From positions 682,001-746,000 of the forward strand of contig NZ_JABAIV010000003.1 in the NCBI RefSeq assembly GCF_013003915.1: DNA of 64,000 bases. Direction: 5' to 3'. Below are positions 1-8,963 of the stretch, piece by piece. How positions within the stretch are numbered: position 1 is the first letter of the stretch; each line of letters begins with the position of its first letter. Source of the DNA: Telluria aromaticivorans. Its GTDB lineage: Bacteria; Pseudomonadota; Gammaproteobacteria; Burkholderiales; Burkholderiaceae_D. Made by a program: the position numbers and the translations under genes. Below the pieces are notes generated by a model. It had not been told where the DNA came from. It did not search any database and saw nothing but the letters and a program-made list of their open reading frames with translations.

Positions 1-2121
1 CTGCGCCATCGGCGGACGGTTGTTAACCCCGTCGCCATCCGACATCGACGCGCCGGCCAGCGTGACGGCCGCCGGCTTGTAGATCATCGCGACGCGGATT
101 GCATCGGTGCCGGTCGCAGGCGGTTTCGGCACCACTGCATAGACCGGCCCACCGAGCGACACGTTCAGGCTGGCTACCAATGAGGACACGGCGGTGTCGC
201 CGTTGTTCTGGATTTCCATCAGGCCGACCACGTCGGCGTTCAGCGCGGCCAGCGACTTGACGATCTTGTCGCGCTGGCGCACGAACTCGATCATATTGTT
301 CGCACCGCGGCAATTGCTTGCGCGGGTGGTCGAGCCGATGGTACAGCCCTGGCCCGTGGCGCCCTCGACGTTGCTGCCGTCGACGAAGGTGGTGAAGAAG
401 TTCAGCACGTTGGCGCTGGCCACCTTGACGCCGGCCGGCAGCACGGGTGCGCCGGTGCGCGGGTTGGTGCGCGAGAACACCGGGGCCATGGTCGGCTGCA
501 GCTTGAAGCCGGCCCCGCCGCCGCCGAGGGCGCCGAAATCGAGCACGCCTTCCAGGCCGGTGACGGTGTCGCCGGTGCGCACCGTGCCATCCACGCCAAT
601 GTAGGGGATGGTGGCCGGCGTCACGAACAGGCCGTCATCGAGCACGATCTGGTTGTTGGCATTCGAAGCCGCCAGCGCGAGCGCTTCCGGGGTGCCCGGA
701 CGGTAGCGGTTGGTCGGGATTTCGCGGCGGCCGCTCGACAGGGTGAGCTCGCCGCGCGCGCCGACATAGGCGTTCTGGTTGACGGTGAGCGCGTTGGTGA
801 AGCGCACCAGCATGCCTTCGAAAGGCTCGAGGCTGGCGGCAGGCAGCGCGATATTGGTGGCGCTGATCGCAGGGCCGGCGCCGATCAGCGACGACGTTGT
901 ATTGGTCAGTTCGGTATAGGTGCTGGTCGTGCCCGATGGCTGGTATTCGGTGACCTGGCCGGTGACGCGCACGAGGTCGCCCACCTTGCCTGCGGTGGAA
1001 CCGAACACGAAGATGCCGTCCGAGGTGGTCGGGTCGTTGTCGCCGGCCGCATCCTGGATGAAATAGCCGCTGCCGACCTTGGCGGTGATCACGCCTTCCG
1101 TGGTCTGGATCGTATCGGCGTAGGTGCTGGCCGCGCCGGCGCCCTGGATCACGGGAATCGCCAGGTTGCCGCTGCTGCGCACGGTGACCGTGCAGCTCTT
1201 GAACTGGTTGGCGTCGTTGGTGAAATTGATGGTCACCGGGTGGTTGCCCGGGGCCACCGATGCATCGGCCACCAGCGTGACCGACGCGGCCGAGTTGATC
1301 GCGCCGGATGCCGAGAAGTTCTCGAGGCGGATGCCGGCGATGGTGGCCGAGGTGATGACCGCGCCGGTGACGCGGCTGTCCTTGTCGATCGCGCTCAGGG
1401 CGCCCGAGGCGCTGTCGCCGTAAGGGCGCAGGATCGATGCCGGGCAGGTCGCGACGATCGGCTCGGCGATCGGGACGCCTCCGCCGCAGACATTGAACGT
1501 GCTGTCGCTCTTGCGCGGGCTGACGGCGCCGACCGTGAAGTCGCCGGAATTCGAATCGGTATCGACGCAGCCGCCGGTCTTGCGCGAGGCCGAGGTGGTG
1601 TTCGAGAGGGTGGCGGTCGGGGCGGTGCCCTCGAAGCCGTTGGCGGCGGTGCCAAAGCCGACCAGGTCGACCACGGTAGCGCCGGTCGGGTTGGTGCCGC
1701 TCAGTGCCGTCTTGGCGCTGACCAGTGCGACCTTGCCGGCGGTACCCGACATCGCGATGCCGGCCTGGATATCGAAGGGCACATCGGTGGTGCCGCCCGT
1801 GCCCGCTACCTCACGGATCATGTAATACTGGCCCGGCTGCAGTTCCACCCCGTCCGGGATCGCCGTCACCTGCCAGGTACTGCCGCCGCTCGATGCGTAC
1901 TGCACACTCCAGCCGCCGATCGCCACGGCCGAGCCGCTCCGATTGAAGATCTCGATGAAATCGTGGCGGAAAGTAGCACCGGCATTGCCACCTCCGCCGT
2001 ACACCTGGCTGATGACGACGTTGGCCGGCTCGGCGTAAGCTGAGGCCGACAGGCTGGCAAGCAGTGCAGCCAGCACCGTGCGTCGTCCTGGAGTGTGTAT
2101 TGAAGCAAGAAACTTGTTCAT
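1..2121 (-). CDS. ExeM/NucH-family extracellular endonuclease, N-terminal part (cut by window edge)
   Basis: The reading frame stays open from an ATG at 2121 to base 1, about 707 codons, so the C-terminus is missing. Residues 1-30 form a signal peptide (ending ASAYA/EPAN). Residues 30-140 look like a lamin-tail domain (NVVISQVYGGGGNAG, then DFIEIFNRS). An OB-like segment follows (VGDLVRVTGQVTEYQPSG), and near the cut end the endonuclease/exonuclease/phosphatase fold begins (VASANVLNFFTTF, then VVGLMEIQNN). This order matches ExeM/NucH secreted nucleases, which degrade extracellular DNA. The catalytic C-terminal half, and any membrane or sorting anchor, lie outside the window. The gene stands alone, with a 225-bp AT-rich gap upstream. 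Family assignment is firm; the biological role is inferred. Confidence 0.88.
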   Translation of the reverse strand, partial: MNKFLASIHTPGRRTVLAALLASLSASAYAEPANVVISQVYGGGGNAGATFRHDFIEIFNRSGSAVAIGGWSVQYASSGGSTWQVTAIPDGVELQPGQYYMIREVAGTGGTTDVPFDIQAGIAMSGTAGKVALVSAKTALSGTNPTGATVVDLVGFGTAANGFEGTAPTATLSNTTSASRKTGGCVDTDSNSGDFTVGAVSPRKSDSTFNVCGGGVPIAEPIVATCPASILRPYGDSASGALSAIDKDSRVTGAVITSATIAGIRLENFSASGAINSAASVTLVADASVAPGNHPVTINFTNDANQFKSCTVTVRSSGNLAIPVIQGAGAASTYADTIQTTEGVITAKVGSGYFIQDAAGDNDPTTSDGIFVFGSTAGKVGDLVRVTGQVTEYQPSGTTSTYTELTNTTSSLIGAGPAISATNIALPAASLEPFEGMLVRFTNALTVNQNAYVGARGELTLSSGRREIPTNRYRPGTPEALALAASNANNQIVLDDGLFVTPATIPYIGVDGTVRTGDTVTGLEGVLDFGALGGGGAGFKLQPTMAPVFSRTNPRTGAPVLPAGVKVASANVLNFFTTFVDGSNVEGATGQGCTIGSTTRASNCRGANNMIEFVRQRDKIVKSLAALNADVVGLMEIQNNGDTAVSSLVASLNVSLGGPVYAVVPKPPATGTDAIRVAMIYKPAAVTLAGASMSDGDGVNNRPPMAQ

Positions 2122-2346
2122 GGGGATCCTGGTGAGGTGGAGCGGATAATTGTCACAGAACATTTGTTAGCAGAACGCAATTTACCATTAGCAAAATGCA
2201 TAGTAAATAAATTAATTGACAACTTGATGACAAGAAAAGAAACGATATCTGAACAGCCGGCCGGAAAGCCCTGCGCACGCCAGAACTGTCGGGAAAGCGC
2301 GACAGTTACATGATGGCGGCCAGCCAGGAGCGGCTGGCGGTAAGGG
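2122..2346 (-). promoter_or_regulatory. AT-rich leader/promoter region of the nuclease gene
   Basis: This gene-free gap is much richer in A and T than its surroundings, especially 2160-2250. On the minus strand it contains TTGTCA-like hexamers upstream of TATGCA/TATTTA-like hexamers, but no pair with both good boxes and ideal spacing. It probably holds the promoter for the nuclease gene. No convincing terminator for the upstream gene was seen. Confidence 0.3.
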
Positions 2347-3408
2347 TTAGCGGCCGCGGTAAGGTGCGGCCAGCGGTTCGCCGATGAACAGGCCTTGGGC
2401 GGGCCAGGCGACGCTCTTCCAGTAGGCTTCAATGGCGCTGTCGCCGCCGAGGTAGCGGCGCAGCAGGACGGAGGGATTGGGGAATTTCTGCCAGTGGTTG
2501 CAGGGCTCGCTCACGGTACCGTAGCTGGCGGTGGCGCCGGCTTCGAGCCAGCGCAGGCTGCTCATCTGGCTGCTGCCGAGCAGGTCGCCGCCGAGCGAGG
2601 TCAGGTGGTCGGCCAACGCCCCGGGCACGAACCCGATCGTTTCCAGCTTGGCGACCTGGGCCATGCCGGTCTGGTAGACCAGCACATCCTGCACGCCTTC
2701 GAGCGCGTCGGCCTGCAACTGCTTGATGGCGAGGCGGCGCGCGGCCACGCGTCCCGGCGGCGGGAAAAAGCCGGCGCGGCTGTTGCGCGCCTTGTCCGTC
2801 GTTACCAGGTAATAGGCGGTGGCCGGCACGGTGCGAAAACCCGCCGCGATACCGCGGTCGACCAGGTCTTTTGCGCCCTGGCGCGACGGAGCCGCTTGGG
2901 AGCCGGCAGCCTGCAAGCTGGTGGGCAGCAGCATCGACGGGCGCAAACCGTGCTCGCTGTAGGGCCGCGCCGACTTGCTGTTGAAATAGGGACTGGGCTG
3001 GCCGGCGGCGCAGGTCTTGGCACACTGGCTGCCGTCGAAACCGAGCGTATAGGCGGCCGTGATCGAATTGCATTCCACTGCATACGGTGCGGTCCACACC
3101 ATCAGCACGGCCTGGATGCCAGGCCCGAGTTTGCTGTCGATCTCTTCCTTCAGCAAGCGAAATTGCGCGGCGCCGATGCTGCGCGGCTTACCCGGAATCC
3201 GCACATGCACTACGTTGGCGGCCGGGATGTCGCGCCGCTTGCGGTAGTACTCGCCGATGGCCACGCTGTCGGGATCGTCGTCGTTGATGACGATGGCCAG
3301 CTGGGCTGGTTTCAGCGCAGCGGCGGCATCGGGGGCATGGAGCGCGCCAAGGGCGCACGCGAGAGTGGAGACAAGTGACAGGCAGGACGCACGGAAGCTT
3401 GGTCGCAT
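2347..3408 (-). CDS. TIGR03790-family exported protein of unknown function
   Basis: This 353-residue protein has an N-terminal signal peptide (MRPSFRASCLSL, hydrophobic stretch, DAAAA). I chose the ATG at 3408 because it places the signal at the start; an in-frame ATG at 3459 would add 17 residues and no clear ribosome site precedes either. Recognisable family segments are LAIVINDDDPDSVAIGEYY near the mature N-terminus, the PAANVVHVRIP strand, AVLMVWTAPYAVECNSIT, and the late YGTVSEPCNHWQKFPNPS. This pattern matches the TIGR03790 family, which tends to occur in PEP-CTERM/exosortase genomes. The catalytic role of the family is unknown to me. It lies just downstream of a PEP-CTERM gene on the same strand. 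Confidence 0.72.
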   Translation of the reverse strand: MRPSFRASCLSLVSTLACALGALHAPDAAAALKPAQLAIVINDDDPDSVAIGEYYRKRRDIPAANVVHVRIPGKPRSIGAAQFRLLKEEIDSKLGPGIQAVLMVWTAPYAVECNSITAAYTLGFDGSQCAKTCAAGQPSPYFNSKSARPYSEHGLRPSMLLPTSLQAAGSQAAPSRQGAKDLVDRGIAAGFRTVPATAYYLVTTDKARNSRAGFFPPPGRVAARRLAIKQLQADALEGVQDVLVYQTGMAQVAKLETIGFVPGALADHLTSLGGDLLGSSQMSSLRWLEAGATASYGTVSEPCNHWQKFPNPSVLLRRYLGGDSAIEAYWKSVAWPAQGLFIGEPLAAPYRGR

Positions 3409-3528
3409 GGAGGAGTCGCAGGATGAACGGGAGGCAGGGCCTGGCTCAGCCGCCATCATGCCACAAGGGATGGACCGGCCCGTTCACGGATGGGCCCGGC
3501 GCCCTGCCCCGGTTTTACTGCCGCCGGC

Positions 3529-4245
3529 TCAGCCTGCGCGCAGGCGCCTGCGGCGCCGCATTCCGGCCCAGCCCAGCACGCCCAGGCCGGCGGCCAGCAT
3601 CGCCGCGTTGGCCGGCTCCGGGACCACCGAGACCGAATACATTTCGAGTGCATCGACGCGGAACAGCCGGCCCCCGCTGCTGAGGTCGATGATGCTGCGC
3701 CCCTCGGTCTCGCCTTCGAGCAGGCCATACGAGACCTGCCAGGACAAGGCCGTATCCAGCCGGTCATTGACCAGCAGATCTGGGCCAGCCCCAAAGGTAG
3801 GGCCGTGGTCGGGCACGTTGTAGGTCTGGCGCGCGCCCCGGCTCGGCAGGACGTCGTCGCTTGCCACCTGGCGCCATACCCGCGGGTCGGTGTAGTTGAA
3901 GATGAAGGCGGTGCGCTGCCACGAGCGCTCGGTGACGTGCCAGCCGTCGACGGACGACCAGCTCTGGGGGTTGTAGCCGCCGACCAGCCAGCTGTCGCCA
4001 CCGGCATTACTCACCTGCATCAGGGTGAAGGTGGTGCCGCGCCCGTCCACGGCGGCGTGGAAATCGAGCGAATCGTCGCCCGGGCGCCGGGTATAGAGAT
4101 TTTGCAGGTCGAGCCGGCCGGCGCCCAGCCAGCGCTCGAGCTGGCCATACAGCGTCAGGTCCAGCAAGGGCGCGCTGCCCTGTGCCTGTGCCGCCGGTGC
4201 CGCCAGGACGAAGGCCAGGGTTCCCGCCGCAATGATCGATTTCAT
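3529..4245 (-). CDS. PEP-CTERM-anchored TLDc-like domain protein
   Basis: A 238-residue exported protein. It has a signal peptide (residues 1-22, ending AAQAQ), a central domain with the TLDc-type pattern DSLDFHAAVDGRGTTFTLMQ, then GGYNPQSWSS and TAFIFNYTD, and a C-terminal sorting tail: VVPEPANAAML, a hydrophobic helix, then RRRRR. The PEP motif, helix and arginine cluster make it a likely exosortase substrate, processed at PEP and delivered to the cell surface. The exosortase B gene at 24053-25018 is the only exosortase seen here, so it is the obvious candidate processing enzyme (inference). The function of bacterial surface TLDc-like domains is not known. Confidence 0.85.
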   Translation of the reverse strand: MKSIIAAGTLAFVLAAPAAQAQGSAPLLDLTLYGQLERWLGAGRLDLQNLYTRRPGDDSLDFHAAVDGRGTTFTLMQVSNAGGDSWLVGGYNPQSWSSVDGWHVTERSWQRTAFIFNYTDPRVWRQVASDDVLPSRGARQTYNVPDHGPTFGAGPDLLVNDRLDTALSWQVSYGLLEGETEGRSIIDLSSGGRLFRVDALEMYSVSVVPEPANAAMLAAGLGVLGWAGMRRRRRLRAG

Positions 4246-4342
4246 GATGATCCCCCGCTCGGTTCTCGTCAGGCCATTGTATGCCCGCTACCCGCTGTGG
4301 GTATGCACGGTTGTCCTGGGCAAGACCGGGCCTGGAATGCAC

Positions 4343-4376
4343 AAGGCCGCCATGGAAGTTCTCCCATGGCGGCCTT
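4343..4376 (-). terminator. Perfect 13-bp stem-loop downstream of manC
   Basis: AAGGCCGCCATGG (4343-4355) pairs perfectly with CCATGGCGGCCTT (4364-4376) around an 8-nt loop. It lies 24 bp past the manC stop, at the end of the long minus-strand run of polysaccharide genes. A T-rich tract precedes the stem on the minus strand but none follows it, so it is an atypical intrinsic terminator or an RNA 3'-end stabiliser. Confidence 0.55.
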
Positions 4377-4399
4377 GCCTGCTACGGCGCGAAAAAAAA

Positions 4400-5818
4400 T
4401 CAGGCGCGCTTGTAGATGTCCTCGAAGCGGACGATGTCGTCCTCTCCCAGGTAGCTTCCGGACTGCACTTCGATAATGTGCAGCGGCAGCTTGCCCGGGT
4501 TTTCCAGGCGGTGGTTCATGCCGATCGGGATGTAGGTCGATTCGTTTTCCGACAGCAGGCTGACCTTCTCGCCGCAGGTCACGCGCGCCGTACCCGACAC
4601 CACGACCCAGTGCTCGGCGCGGTGGTGGTGCATCTGCAGCGACAGCTTCTCGCCCGGCTTGACGGTGATGCGCTTGACCTGGAAGCGGTCGCCGGCATCG
4701 ATGCCTTCGTAGTGGCCCCACGGGCGGTACACCTTGGTGTGGTGCAGGTGTTCGGTGCGCGACTTGGACTTGAGGTGGTCTACCACCTGCTTGACGCGCT
4801 GGACCTGGCTCTTGTGGGTGACCAGCACCGCATCCTGGGTCTCGACCACGATGAGGTCCTCGACCCCGACCACGGCCACGATGCGGCTTTCGGCGCGCAC
4901 CAGCGAATTCTTCACGCCGTCCAGGTAGACGTCGCCGCGGCGGGCGTTGCCGTTTTCGTCCTTCGGCTGCACTTCCCACAGCGCCGACCACGAACCGACG
5001 TCGTTCCAGCCGATGTCGGCCGGCACCACCGCGGCGTCGCGCGTCTTTTCCATCACGGCGTAATCGATCGAGTCAGACGGGCTGCTGGAGAACGCTTCTT
5101 CTTCAAGGCGGCAGAAGTCGAGGTCGCGGTAGCCGGTGCGCACGGCCTTCTCGGCCGCCTCGGCGATGGCCGGGGCGTGGGTTTGCAGTTCGTCCAGGAA
5201 GCGCTGGGCGCCGAACATGAACATGCCGCTGTTCCAGTAATAGCCGCCGTCGTCGAGGAAGGACTGGGCGGTGGCGGCATCGGGCTTCTCGACGAAGCGC
5301 GCCACCTTGTAGCAGTCGCCGCAGTGGGCGACCTGTTCGCCGCGGCGGATGTAGCCGTAGCCGGTCTCCGGTCCGGTCGGCACGATGCCGAAGGTGGCCA
5401 GTGCGCCCTGCCCCACCAGCGTGACGGCGCGTTCGACCGCGTCGCGGAAGGCGGCGCCGTTCTCGATGACGTGGTCGGCCGGCAGCACCAGCATCAGCGC
5501 CTCCGGGTCGATCGCCTTGAGGTAGTTCGCCGCCGCCGCGACGGCCGGGGCGGTGTTGCGGCCGACCGGCTCGAGCAGGATGCCGAGCGGGGTGATGCCG
5601 ATCTCGCGCATCTGCTCGGCCACCATGAAGCGGTGGTCATTGCCGCATACGACGAGCGGCGCCATCAACCCCGGCCAGCCGGCCACCCGCTGCGCTGTTT
5701 CCTGCAGCATGGTCTTGTCGGCAACCAGCGGCAGCAGCTGCTTGGGCAGCACGGCCCGCGACAGTGGCCACAGGCGCGTGCCGGCGCCCCCGGAGAGGAT
5801 GACTGGATAAATTTTCAT
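4400..5818 (-). CDS. manC: Mannose-1-phosphate guanylyltransferase / mannose-6-phosphate isomerase
   Basis: This 472-residue bifunctional-type enzyme would make GDP-mannose from mannose-1-P and GTP. Its C-terminal cupin may isomerise fructose-6-P and mannose-6-P. Residues 10-21 carry the nucleotidyltransferase signature GGAGTRLWPLSR, and FVEKP (175-179) is the second signature. The C-terminal third is a cupin (MHHHRAEHWVVVSG). Length is normal for the family. The ATG overlaps the stop of the upstream NDP-sugar gene by 4 bp (ATGA), implying coupled translation. GDP-mannose feeds gmd and fcl at the far end of the locus. No phosphomannomutase gene is visible in the window. Confidence 0.95.
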   Translation of the reverse strand: MKIYPVILSGGAGTRLWPLSRAVLPKQLLPLVADKTMLQETAQRVAGWPGLMAPLVVCGNDHRFMVAEQMREIGITPLGILLEPVGRNTAPAVAAAANYLKAIDPEALMLVLPADHVIENGAAFRDAVERAVTLVGQGALATFGIVPTGPETGYGYIRRGEQVAHCGDCYKVARFVEKPDAATAQSFLDDGGYYWNSGMFMFGAQRFLDELQTHAPAIAEAAEKAVRTGYRDLDFCRLEEEAFSSSPSDSIDYAVMEKTRDAAVVPADIGWNDVGSWSALWEVQPKDENGNARRGDVYLDGVKNSLVRAESRIVAVVGVEDLIVVETQDAVLVTHKSQVQRVKQVVDHLKSKSRTEHLHHTKVYRPWGHYEGIDAGDRFQVKRITVKPGEKLSLQMHHHRAEHWVVVSGTARVTCGEKVSLLSENESTYIPIGMNHRLENPGKLPLHIIEVQSGSYLGEDDIVRFEDIYKRA

Positions 5819-6993
5819 GCGCTGACTTTCTCTTTCAATTTCTCGGTTTCGTTCTCGTTCTGGCCATCGATTTCAGTGCGTCCCGAGCGCCGGCGGTCGC
5901 GTGCATTGAGCCACTCGCGCGAGGAATACTCGGAAGCATGCTTCATCTCGCCCTTGCGGTCGACACTGTAGTCCTTGAAAACGATCATTTCATGCAATGT
6001 TACATCATGCAACACCCGTGTGTATTCGAACAACACGCTGCGCACCACTTCCGCGCCTTCGCAGATGTGGCTGCCGTGGCCGATCCAGGTCGGGCCGACG
6101 ATCCGCGAGCCGGCCTCGATCTTGACGTTCGAGCCGATGTAGACCGGTCCTTCGATGGTCGTACCTTCCCAATCGATACTGGTATTCAGGCCAGTCCAGA
6201 CGCCCGGTTCGATCTGGATGCCCGGCACGACCATGTGATTGACCTCGCCGGTCAGCACGGCCTGCAGCACTTCCCAGTAGTCGCTCATGGTGCCGATGTC
6301 GAGCCAGTTGAACGGGCGGCCCTGGGCGTAGAACGGCAGGCCGCGCTCGGCAAGCAGCGGGAACAGCTCGGAACCGATGTCGAAGGACACGCCCGACGGG
6401 ATCAGGTCAATGACTTCCGGCTCGAAGATATAGATGCCGGTGGAAATGAAGTTGGATTTCGCTTCTTCTTCGCCCGGCTTTTCCTGGAACTCGGTGATGC
6501 GGCCGCTGGCGTCGGTGACCACCACGCCATAGGATGAGACTTTGTCCCACGGCACTTCCTTGGTGATGACGGTGGCCATCGCGCCCTTGCGGCGGTGCTC
6601 GAGCAGGGCTGCCTTCAGGTCGAGGTCGATCAGCGCATCGCCGCACAGCACGATGGTGGTGTCGTCGAAGAAGCCGCCGAATTCCTGGATCTTCTTCATG
6701 CCGCCGGCCGAGCCGATCGGCTCGGGCACGACTTCGCCGTCGTCCTTGATATAGCCTTCGAAGGAGTAGCCGATCTGGACCCCGAACTGCTCGCCTTCGC
6801 CGAAATATTCTTCGATTTTTTCGTGCAGCCAGCTGACGTTGACCATGATTTCGGTCACGCCGTGCTTCTTGAGGTGTTCCACGAGGTAGGCCATCACGGG
6901 CTTGCCCAGCAGCGGGATCATGGGTTTTGGCAGGTCATAGGTCAGCGGGCGTACACGGGTGCCCTTGCCTGCTGCGAGAATCATGGCTTTCAT
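5815..6993 (-). CDS. NDP-sugar synthase / nucleotidyltransferase with beta-helix tail
   Basis: A 392-residue protein starting MKAMILAAGKGTRVRPL, where GKGTRVRPL (9-17) is the nucleotide-binding loop. DLPKPMIPLLGKP follows, then GDALIDLDL as the metal-binding aspartates. The C-terminal part has hexapeptide-like left-handed helix repeats (GPVYIGSNVKIEAGSRIVGPTW) and ends in a charged tail of about 30 residues. It resembles GalF/RmlA/GMP-pyrophosphorylase-like sugar nucleotidyltransferases; the nucleotide and sugar cannot be read from sequence. Start chosen at 6993 because AAAGGAC precedes it by a few bases; a frame extension to 7113 lies inside galE. It is 16 bp from galE and overlaps manC by 4 bp. 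Confidence 0.85.
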   Translation of the reverse strand: MKAMILAAGKGTRVRPLTYDLPKPMIPLLGKPVMAYLVEHLKKHGVTEIMVNVSWLHEKIEEYFGEGEQFGVQIGYSFEGYIKDDGEVVPEPIGSAGGMKKIQEFGGFFDDTTIVLCGDALIDLDLKAALLEHRRKGAMATVITKEVPWDKVSSYGVVVTDASGRITEFQEKPGEEEAKSNFISTGIYIFEPEVIDLIPSGVSFDIGSELFPLLAERGLPFYAQGRPFNWLDIGTMSDYWEVLQAVLTGEVNHMVVPGIQIEPGVWTGLNTSIDWEGTTIEGPVYIGSNVKIEAGSRIVGPTWIGHGSHICEGAEVVRSVLFEYTRVLHDVTLHEMIVFKDYSVDRKGEMKHASEYSSREWLNARDRRRSGRTEIDGQNENETEKLKEKVSA

Positions 6994-7009
6994 GGGACTG
7001 TCCTTTGGA

Positions 7010-8008
7010 TTATTTGGCTGTGGTTTGATAGCGCCAGACATCGGCGCACATTTGGGCGACATCACGTTCGGCAGTCCAGCCCAGTTCTTCGCGCGCATGC
7101 GCCGGGTCGGCATAGCACTTGGCCACGTCGCCCGGGCGGCGGTCGACGATCTGGTAGGCGATCGGGCGCCCGCAGGCCGCCTCGAATGCGCGCACCATTT
7201 CGAGCACGCTGTTGCCGCGGCCAGTGCCGAGGTTATAGGTCAGGATGCCCTGCCCCTTGGCCAGGCGGTCCAGGGTTTTGACGTGGCCGATCGCCAGGTC
7301 GACCACGTGGATGTAGTCGCGCAGGCCGGTGCCGTCGGGGGTCGGGTAGTCGCCGCCGAAGACGGAGAGCTTTTCGCGCTGGCCGTTGGCGACCTGGGCG
7401 ATGTAGGGCACCAGGTTGTTCGGGATGCCATTCGGCTCTTCGCCGATCAGGCCGCTTTCATGGGCGCCGACAGGGTTGAAATAGCGCAGCAGCGCGATGC
7501 GCCAGTCCGGCTCGGCCTTGGCCAGGTCGCGCAGGATGTCTTCGATCATCAGCTTGCTGCGGCCGTAGGGATTGGTGGCCGACAGCGGGAAATCTTCACG
7601 GATCGGCACCGAAGCCGGGTCGCCGTACACCGTGGCCGAGGACGAGAACACCAGCGACTTGACGCCGAACTTGGCCATTGTCTCGAACAGGATGACGCTG
7701 CCGTTGACGTTGTTGTCGTAATAGCGCAACGGCTGGGCCACCGATTCGCCGACCGCCTTCAGGCCGGCGAAGTGGATGACCGCCTCCACCTGGTGGGCGC
7801 CGAAGACGCGCTCGAGGGCGGCGCGGTCGCGGATGTCGGCTTGTTCGAAAATAAAGGACTTGCCGCTGATTTTCTGCACGCGGTCCTGCACCGATGCGAC
7901 GGCGTTGCACAGGTTGTCGACCACGACCACCTCATGGCCCGCGTTCTGCAGTTCGACGACGGTATGCGAACCGATATAGCCCATGCCGCCAGTAACCAGA
8001 ATCTTCAT
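7010..8008 (-). CDS. galE: UDP-glucose 4-epimerase
   Basis: This 332-residue short-chain dehydrogenase interconverts UDP-glucose and UDP-galactose with bound NAD. The Rossmann loop GGMGYIGS (7-14), the serine of SSSATVYG (about 124) and the catalytic pair Y148xxxK152 (NPYGRSKLM) are all present. RPGDVAKCYADPAHAREELGW near the end is typical of GalE. It sits in the middle of the sugar-nucleotide block (wecB, wecG, galE, NDP-sugar synthase, manC) and would supply galactose, or GalNAc if the active site is permissive, to the exopolysaccharide repeat unit. Confidence 0.95.
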   Translation of the reverse strand: MKILVTGGMGYIGSHTVVELQNAGHEVVVVDNLCNAVASVQDRVQKISGKSFIFEQADIRDRAALERVFGAHQVEAVIHFAGLKAVGESVAQPLRYYDNNVNGSVILFETMAKFGVKSLVFSSSATVYGDPASVPIREDFPLSATNPYGRSKLMIEDILRDLAKAEPDWRIALLRYFNPVGAHESGLIGEEPNGIPNNLVPYIAQVANGQREKLSVFGGDYPTPDGTGLRDYIHVVDLAIGHVKTLDRLAKGQGILTYNLGTGRGNSVLEMVRAFEAACGRPIAYQIVDRRPGDVAKCYADPAHAREELGWTAERDVAQMCADVWRYQTTAK

Positions 8009-8108
8009 GTCGTTTCGCTCTCTGTGATATGTATGGTGTATTAATGAGGTATTTAATGATGCTGCAGCAAATCACAGTTGCCTAAGCCGCTCAGGGGCCG
8101 CTGCGTTC

Positions 8109-8175
8109 CGTAGGGTGGGCGGCAAAGCCGCCCACCCTACGATTTTCGTAAGGGCGGCTTCTGCGTCCGCCCTTA
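8109..8175. repeat. GTAGGGTGGGC palindromic element (copy A) plus second hairpin over the wecG stop
   Basis: CGTAGGGTGGGCGGC (8109-8123) and its perfect complement (8127-8141) form a 15-bp stem with a 3-nt loop. A second stem, TAAGGGCGG (8149-8157) with CCGCCCTTA (8167-8175), contains the wecG stop codon at 8173-8175. The first hairpin belongs to the GTAGGGTGGGC family found at four other intergenic sites in this window. Between wecG and galE on one mRNA it could act as an attenuator or RNA stabiliser. Confidence 0.8.
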
Positions 8176-8928
8176 TCCCTGTCCAGCCTGTTTTCCTTTG
8201 AGCGCTTCCTTGACGAACAGCCCGACGAAAGCCATGTCTTCAATAAAGTAGCGCCGGAACATGCGGCGCGGCTCCTGCAGGAACCGGTAGAACCATTCGA
8301 GCCCGGAGCGCTGCATCCACCTGGGCGCGCGCTTGACCCTGCCGATGGCGACATCAAAGGTGCCGCCGACGCCCATCGCAAACGGAATCCGCATCTGCGC
8401 CTGGTACTGGCCGAGGAACTGCTCTTTCTTCGGCGAGCTGATCGCTACGAACAGCAGGTCGGCCTCACTCAGGCGGATCTGCTCGGCCACCGCCGCTTCT
8501 TCTTCGCCCTTCCAGTAGCCGTTGCGGTGGCCGGCCAGCATCAGGCCCGGATACTTGCGGGCATAGGTCTCGGCGACCCTGGAAACGACTTCCTCGCGCG
8601 CGCCCAGCAGGAACACGCGCCAGCCTTTCTCGCCTGCGCGCTGCATCAGCGCTTCGAACAGGTCGACCCCGGCGACCCGTTCCTTGAGAGGCTTGCCGAG
8701 CAGGCGCGAGGCCCACACCACCGGCATGCCGTCCACGTTGACAAGCGCGCAGTCGTTGATGATCTGCCGCAGCCCGGGATCGCGGCTGGCCTTGACCAGC
8801 TTGTCCACGTTGACCACCACGTGCTGATGGGGCAAGCCGGAGGCGATGAAGCCTTCGACTTTTCCCAGCGTCTCTTCCATTGTCAGGTTGTCGACCTGGC
8901 AGCCCATCAGCGTGATGCGGTCATTCAT
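8173..8928 (-). CDS. WecG/TagA/CpsF-family glycosyltransferase (GT26)
   Basis: A 251-residue enzyme of the family that transfers ManNAc or ManNAc-uronate onto an undecaprenyl-diphosphate-linked acceptor. Family hallmarks are NVDGMPVVWASRLLG, with the probable catalytic base Asp66, then RVAGVDLF, AISSPKKEQF, GVGGTFDVAIGRVKRAPRW and the basic tail motif YRFLQEPRRMFRRY, which probably associates with the membrane. The preceding gene in transcription order is wecB, 35 bp upstream, which makes UDP-ManNAc. No ManNAc dehydrogenase (wecC) is seen nearby, so ManNAc itself is the likelier donor. A hairpin overlaps the stop codon. Confidence 0.88.
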   Translation of the reverse strand: MNDRITLMGCQVDNLTMEETLGKVEGFIASGLPHQHVVVNVDKLVKASRDPGLRQIINDCALVNVDGMPVVWASRLLGKPLKERVAGVDLFEALMQRAGEKGWRVFLLGAREEVVSRVAETYARKYPGLMLAGHRNGYWKGEEEAAVAEQIRLSEADLLFVAISSPKKEQFLGQYQAQMRIPFAMGVGGTFDVAIGRVKRAPRWMQRSGLEWFYRFLQEPRRMFRRYFIEDMAFVGLFVKEALKGKQAGQG

Positions 8929-8963
8929 TGGCGCTCCCTCGCAATGCCGTGCGGCTTACATGC

